Shown here piece by piece: positions 14,207 to 17,113 of a DNA stretch of 17,113 nt. Source of the DNA: Leptolyngbyaceae cyanobacterium CSSed165cm_216. GTDB taxonomy: Bacteria > Cyanobacteriota > Cyanobacteriia > Phormidesmidales > Phormidesmidaceae. Below the pieces are notes generated by a model that saw only the letters and a program-made list of their open reading frames with translations, was not told the origin of the DNA and did not search any database. Numbering within the stretch: the stretch's first letter is position 1; every line of letters begins with the position of its first letter. Position numbers and translations under genes: made by a program. Location: NCBI GenBank assembly GCA_007135385.1, contig SLIY01000226.1, positions 1 through 17,113 on the forward strand, given 5' to 3'.

Positions 14207-14590
14207 ATGTACTACATTGCTGATAGCGAAAAGTCTTTTGATCAGGCCACCGCTGATTTGGCAAAAGCGGTTCAGCACCATGGGTTTGGGGTGCTGCATA
14301 TCCATGACTTAGGTAACACCCTGCGCAGCAAAGGTCATGATTTCCCTGAACAGTGTCAGGTGTTTGAAGTCTGTAACCCAGAACAGGCCGCCAAAGTGCT
14401 GGCGGCGGATATGCGGCTGAATATGGCTCTTCCCTGCCGCATCTCTGTATTTACCGAGAATGGGCAAACCAAAATTGGTCTGATCAAGCCGGCTCCCATG
14501 CTGGCCTCCCTGTCCACCGACCCGGCCTTGGCTGAGGTGGCTGCGGCTGTAGAAGCCAAGACCATCCAAATGGTGGATGATGCCAAGTAG
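14207..14590 (+). CDS. DUF302 family protein
   Basis: The 127-residue protein is a single small domain of the DUF302 type. Landmarks are the N-terminal SFDQATADLAKAVQHHGFGVLHIHDL, the central FEVCNPEQAAKVLAADMRLNMALPCRISVF and the C-terminal KIGLIKP. The single Cys-Asn-Pro and the later Pro-Cys-Arg are typical of this family. Its function is not established; members are soluble alpha/beta proteins found widely in bacteria. There is no signal peptide. The start is firm: AAAGG lies 6 nt upstream and a near-consensus promoter lies just before that, suggesting high or readily induced expression as a single-gene transcript. The gene converges on the GntR regulator. Confidence 0.88.
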   Translation: MYYIADSEKSFDQATADLAKAVQHHGFGVLHIHDLGNTLRSKGHDFPEQCQVFEVCNPEQAAKVLAADMRLNMALPCRISVFTENGQTKIGLIKPAPMLASLSTDPALAEVAAAVEAKTIQMVDDAK

Positions 14591-14639
14591 GTGTTGCTGC
14601 GGCCCGTGCCTTTAGTAGGCGCCACAGATCTTCAGAGGT

Positions 14640-14670
14640 GGTAGCCATGGTTGTGGTGGTCATGGTTACC
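14640..14670. terminator. Possible shared hairpin between convergent genes
   Basis: GGTAGCCATG (14640-14649) pairs with CATGGTTACC (14661-14670) over 10 positions, with one G-U type pair and an 11-nt loop. It lies between the DUF302 stop (14590) and the end of the regulator gene (14679). There is no T-run on either side, so it is only a candidate bidirectional terminator. Confidence 0.4.
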
Positions 14671-14678
14671 GTCCTTGG

Positions 14679-15665
14679 TTAGTCTAAGCCCAGTTCCCGC
14701 TTTAACAGGTTGATGGATTTGTCGCCAATATAGTTATCACAGACAATCAGGTGGGGGGCACGAATCAGGTCTTCTCTGGCCTCAGCGATCGCCTGTTTTA
14801 CGGTTGGCAAACTCGCTTCGTCAAACACCACAATGGTCTGGGCGCTGTGGACCACGGCATTGAGCTTATAGCCATCGTCGGTTTGGGCGGTCATCAGCAA
14901 GATCTCGTCCCCCCGCAGGCTATAGCTAATTACCTCTGCTGCCCGCAAAATGCCGGAACTGAGGCTGACCATGCCTAGGCAGGTGCCCTTGGGTAGGTCG
15001 TTAAGCAGACCCAGCTCTTTTTTGTAGTCGTAGATATCGACTGGGATCACCCGCACGGCTTTGGGGGCGGCGATCGCCTCTGCTTCGCTAATAAAGTAGC
15101 GGCTGGTGACCACAGTGCCTGATCGCGTCTGGGACAGGATGGTTTCTAGCTCCTCCAAGGGCACCAGCTGCACCGGAATTTGCAGCGCCTTTTCCAGCTC
15201 TCGTACCATTAGCTCCCCGGCCCCAATATCCTGTTTGGGAGTGGTAACCAACACCCGAGCACTACAGCGTAGCCGCCAATCAATTTCTGCCAAAAACAAC
15301 TCCCGCGCCTGGTTTAGCGAGCACCCCTGGCGCAGCAGCTCATCCAAACCATTTTCTACCACCTCCCGCGCCTGGGGAAACTCGTTCCACAGGGTGGACT
15401 GGGGGCGGGCACTTTCAGAGGCGCTCTGCTCCCGCACATAAATACCAGAGCCCGGGATAGCTTCCACCACACCAGCATCTTCCAGTTGGCGGTACACCTT
15501 GCTGATCGTATTGCGGTGCAGGCCCGTGTGCATGGCTAACTGCCGAGTACTCGGCAGCCGATAGCCGGGGGGATATTGGCGTGAGGCGATAGCAAACCAA
15601 ATTTGGTCATAAAGCTGGGTCGAGGCCGGAATCTCGCTATCGGGCTGAATATGAAATTGCACCAC
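14679..15665 (-). CDS. GntR-type transcriptional regulator with non-aminotransferase C-terminal domain
   Basis: About residues 15-80 form a GntR winged helix: LYDQIWFAI, then PPGYRLPSTRQLA, HTGLHRNTISKVYRQLE and GVVEAIPGSGIYV. The remaining 240 residues are not the MocR/aminotransferase domain and I cannot assign them to a classical GntR effector domain. They include RVLVTTPKQDIGAGELMVREL and a C-terminal stretch with VVFDEASLPTVKQAI. Cyanobacteria have regulators of this general build, of which Sll1961 may be one, but orthology is not established. Three start codons sit in a row (TTG 15668, GTG 15665, GTG 15662). I choose GTG 15665 (328 aa) because GGAGG at 15673-15677 is 7 nt away. The gene is divergent from the hydrolase at 15911. 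Confidence 0.88.
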   Translation of the reverse strand: MVQFHIQPDSEIPASTQLYDQIWFAIASRQYPPGYRLPSTRQLAMHTGLHRNTISKVYRQLEDAGVVEAIPGSGIYVREQSASESARPQSTLWNEFPQAREVVENGLDELLRQGCSLNQARELFLAEIDWRLRCSARVLVTTPKQDIGAGELMVRELEKALQIPVQLVPLEELETILSQTRSGTVVTSRYFISEAEAIAAPKAVRVIPVDIYDYKKELGLLNDLPKGTCLGMVSLSSGILRAAEVISYSLRGDEILLMTAQTDDGYKLNAVVHSAQTIVVFDEASLPTVKQAIAEAREDLIRAPHLIVCDNYIGDKSINLLKRELGLD

Positions 15666-15718
15666 CAAACTACCTCCAGGCTGCGATCGCGTACCACTAT
15701 TCTGCCGATGGAATCAGC

Positions 15719-15766
15719 CTAGGACACTATTATCCTAGTATTCCCTGGTTAACTACACCTGTTGTA
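15719..15766 (-). promoter_or_regulatory. Candidate promoter and operator of the GntR-type gene
   Basis: A perfect palindrome, CTAGGA (15719-15724) and TCCTAG (15733-15738) with an 8-bp spacer, overlaps a minus-strand GATAAT (-10 at 15734-15729). A second smaller dyad, TACA (15754-15757) / TGTA (15763-15766), lies where the -35 would be. This layout suits self-repression by the regulator. It is inferred from position and symmetry alone. Confidence 0.45.
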
Positions 15767-15837
15767 CTGCTAATTTAGGACGAATGGCTAAAAGTCGCTA
15801 AATTACAGCAGACCAGCGGGGAGCCACGCAATAAATT

Positions 15838-15868
15838 TTGACAATTCCCCTGACGACAACGGTAAGGT
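15838..15868 (+). promoter_or_regulatory. Weak candidate promoter of the dienelactone hydrolase gene
   Basis: A perfect TTGACA (15838-15843) is followed after 19 bp by TAAGGT (15863-15868), which matches the -10 consensus poorly. The start codon is about 43 bp further on. It is plausible as a regulated promoter because of the divergent GntR-type gene. Confidence 0.3.
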
Positions 15869-15910
15869 AAAAGGGATGAAGCCCATCTTGATAAGCGTGT
15901 CTTAGTGACT

Positions 15911-16663
15911 ATGACCTCCCTTGTGCGTAGCGAAACCGTAACCATTATCAGCGATCAGCAGGACATTCCCGCTTACCTGGTTGAGCCCTCTCGGGAGGGC
16001 ACCTTTGGCGGTGTAGTCGTCCTGCAAGAAGTGTTTGGGGTCAACAGTCATATCCGAGAAGTGACCGAACGCATTGCCGCAGCCGGCTACGTGGCGATCG
16101 CCCCCCACATTTACCACCGCCAGGCCCCTGGGTTTGAAGTGGGCTACAGCGAAGCCGACCTTGACTTAGGTCGTCAATACAAAATGGGTACCAAAGCCGA
16201 CGAGCTCCTCAGCGACATGCAGGGGGCAATCGACTTCCTTTACAACCGCCCCAATGTGGCCCAAGCCGGCATCGGCTGCATTGGCTTCTGTTTTGGCGGT
16301 CATGTGGCCTACCTGGCCGCCACCCTACCCCAGGTCAAGGCTACCGCCTGCTTTTATGGGGCTGGCCTGACCTCCAGTACCCCTGGTGGCGGCCCCCCCA
16401 CCATCTGTCTTACCCCAAAAATCACCGGTACTCTCTATGGCTTCTTTGGTACCGAAGACCCCCTCATCCCCCCACAAGAAGTGGATCAAATTGAGGCCGC
16501 ATTAACCCATTGCCAAATTCCCCATAAAATCTTCCGTTACAGCGGGGCCACCCACGGCTTCTTCTGCGACCAGCGTTCCAGCTACAACGCTGAAGCCGCC
16601 AGCGACGCCTGGAACAAGGTGATGCAGCTGTTCCAAGACACCCTGGCCCAGAACCCGGCATAA
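15911..16663 (+). CDS. Dienelactone hydrolase family protein
   Basis: This is a cytoplasmic alpha/beta hydrolase of the dienelactone hydrolase family, which opens lactones such as dienelactone in aromatic degradation. In organisms without that pathway the true substrate is unknown. With ATG 15911 as start (250 aa; GTG 15905 is the alternative) the triad is Cys127 in GFCFGGH, Asp183 in GTEDPLIPP and His215 in ATHGFF. The family Glu is in LQEVFGVN near residue 40. Segments AAAGYVAIAPHIYHR and the final AWNKVMQLFQDTL are typical. Length is normal. No Shine-Dalgarno sequence is clear. The Nudix gene follows after 3 bp, so the two form an operon. Confidence 0.92.
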   Translation: MTSLVRSETVTIISDQQDIPAYLVEPSREGTFGGVVVLQEVFGVNSHIREVTERIAAAGYVAIAPHIYHRQAPGFEVGYSEADLDLGRQYKMGTKADELLSDMQGAIDFLYNRPNVAQAGIGCIGFCFGGHVAYLAATLPQVKATACFYGAGLTSSTPGGGPPTICLTPKITGTLYGFFGTEDPLIPPQEVDQIEAALTHCQIPHKIFRYSGATHGFFCDQRSSYNAEAASDAWNKVMQLFQDTLAQNPA

Positions 16664-16666
16664 CCC

Positions 16667-17113
16667 ATGGTCGAGTACCGCAACCCCGCTCCTACGGTCG
16701 ATTTAATTATCGAGTTGCTCCATCGGCCCCAGCGGCCCATCGTCCTGATCGAGCGTCACAACCCACCTCTGGGCTGGGCGCTGCCCGGTGGCTTTGTGGA
16801 CTATGGCGAGTCGGTAGAGGCTGCCGCCTGCCGAGAAGCCCAGGAAGAAACCAGCCTCACGGTTACCTTGGTGGAACAACTGGCCGTCTACTCTGACCCC
16901 CACCGCGATCCCCGCAAGCACACCCTGAGCGTCGTGTTCCTGGCCACCGCCACCGCTGACCCCGTTGCCGCCGACGATGCCAAATCCGTCAAAGCCTATA
17001 ACCCTTGGGACATGCCCACAAATCTATGCTTTGATCACGATCGCATTTTGCGCGATTATTGGCAGTATCGGTTTTATGGCCAGCGTCCCCACTTCGGAGT
17101 CGATTGGCCCCCA
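16667..17113 (+). CDS. Nudix hydrolase, partial (runs off the window)
   Basis: ATG 16667, 3 bp after the preceding stop, opens 149 codons without a stop to the window end. The Nudix box is GFVDYGESVEAAACREAQEETSL, beginning at about residue 47, with the catalytic RE..EE intact but the usual Gly near the end (EETG) replaced by Ser. Nudix enzymes hydrolyse nucleoside diphosphates linked to another group using Mg ions. The following VYSDPHRDPRKH segment, with its SDPxRDPRxH pattern, is typical of ADP-ribose pyrophosphatase-like members, so that is the most likely activity. The region after that (YNPWDMPTNLCFDHDRIL) matches the family's final helix, so most of the protein is visible. Its translation is likely coupled to the hydrolase gene. 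Confidence 0.9.
   Translation, partial: MVEYRNPAPTVDLIIELLHRPQRPIVLIERHNPPLGWALPGGFVDYGESVEAAACREAQEETSLTVTLVEQLAVYSDPHRDPRKHTLSVVFLATATADPVAADDAKSVKAYNPWDMPTNLCFDHDRILRDYWQYRFYGQRPHFGVDWPP

Overview
The window looks like chromosomal DNA from a cyanobacterium. By eye I count about 18 copies of the octamer GCGATCGC (HIP1), scattered through genes on both strands. The gene set also fits: DUF3285 and DUF29 proteins, a ybeY-dgkA-trpG cluster that I recall as conserved order (slr0053-slr0054-slr0055) in Synechocystis, and carotenoid synthesis. A filamentous Leptolyngbya/Nodosilinea-like lineage is a guess from style and moderate-to-high GC. I see no tRNA, rRNA, CRISPR array, prophage or transposase.

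Left end (1-1402): the possible start of a leftward gene, a small receiver-like protein lacking its phosphorylation residues, and an exported cysteine-containing protein of unknown function. Next, a leftward cluster (3875-1453) encodes tryptophan synthase beta (trpB), a DUF29 protein and a compact RNase D-type 3'-5' exonuclease. Upstream of trpB lies a repeat mosaic (about 3893-4320): a G-rich 8-bp array, a TTTTGAG-like tract and four 66-bp tandem repeats.

From 4465 to 6467 a rightward group encodes a small DUF3285 membrane protein, the rRNA-processing endonuclease YbeY, a DgkA-type lipid kinase and the glutamine amidotransferase TrpG/PabA, ending in a clear hairpin terminator at 6549-6571. 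Two tryptophan/folate-linked genes (trpB, trpG) are therefore near each other but in opposite transcription units. Then come a CrtI-type carotenoid desaturase, an exported metallo-beta-lactamase-like protein with a degenerate metal site, and aminopeptidase P. A 475-bp gene-free stretch leads to ileS (GTG start).

The right end holds a DUF302 protein behind a near-consensus promoter, a convergent GntR-type regulator with a GTG start and a possible self-operator, and a rightward dienelactone hydrolase-Nudix pair; the Nudix gene runs off the window.

Most of the window is housekeeping or conserved cyanobacterial content. I found no convincing new multi-gene system. The best leads are the frame-preserving repeat mosaic in front of trpB, the CrtI-type desaturase in a cyanobacterial context, the MBL-fold protein without its HxHxDH motif, and the exported protein with an internal duplication and a calcium-loop-like motif.
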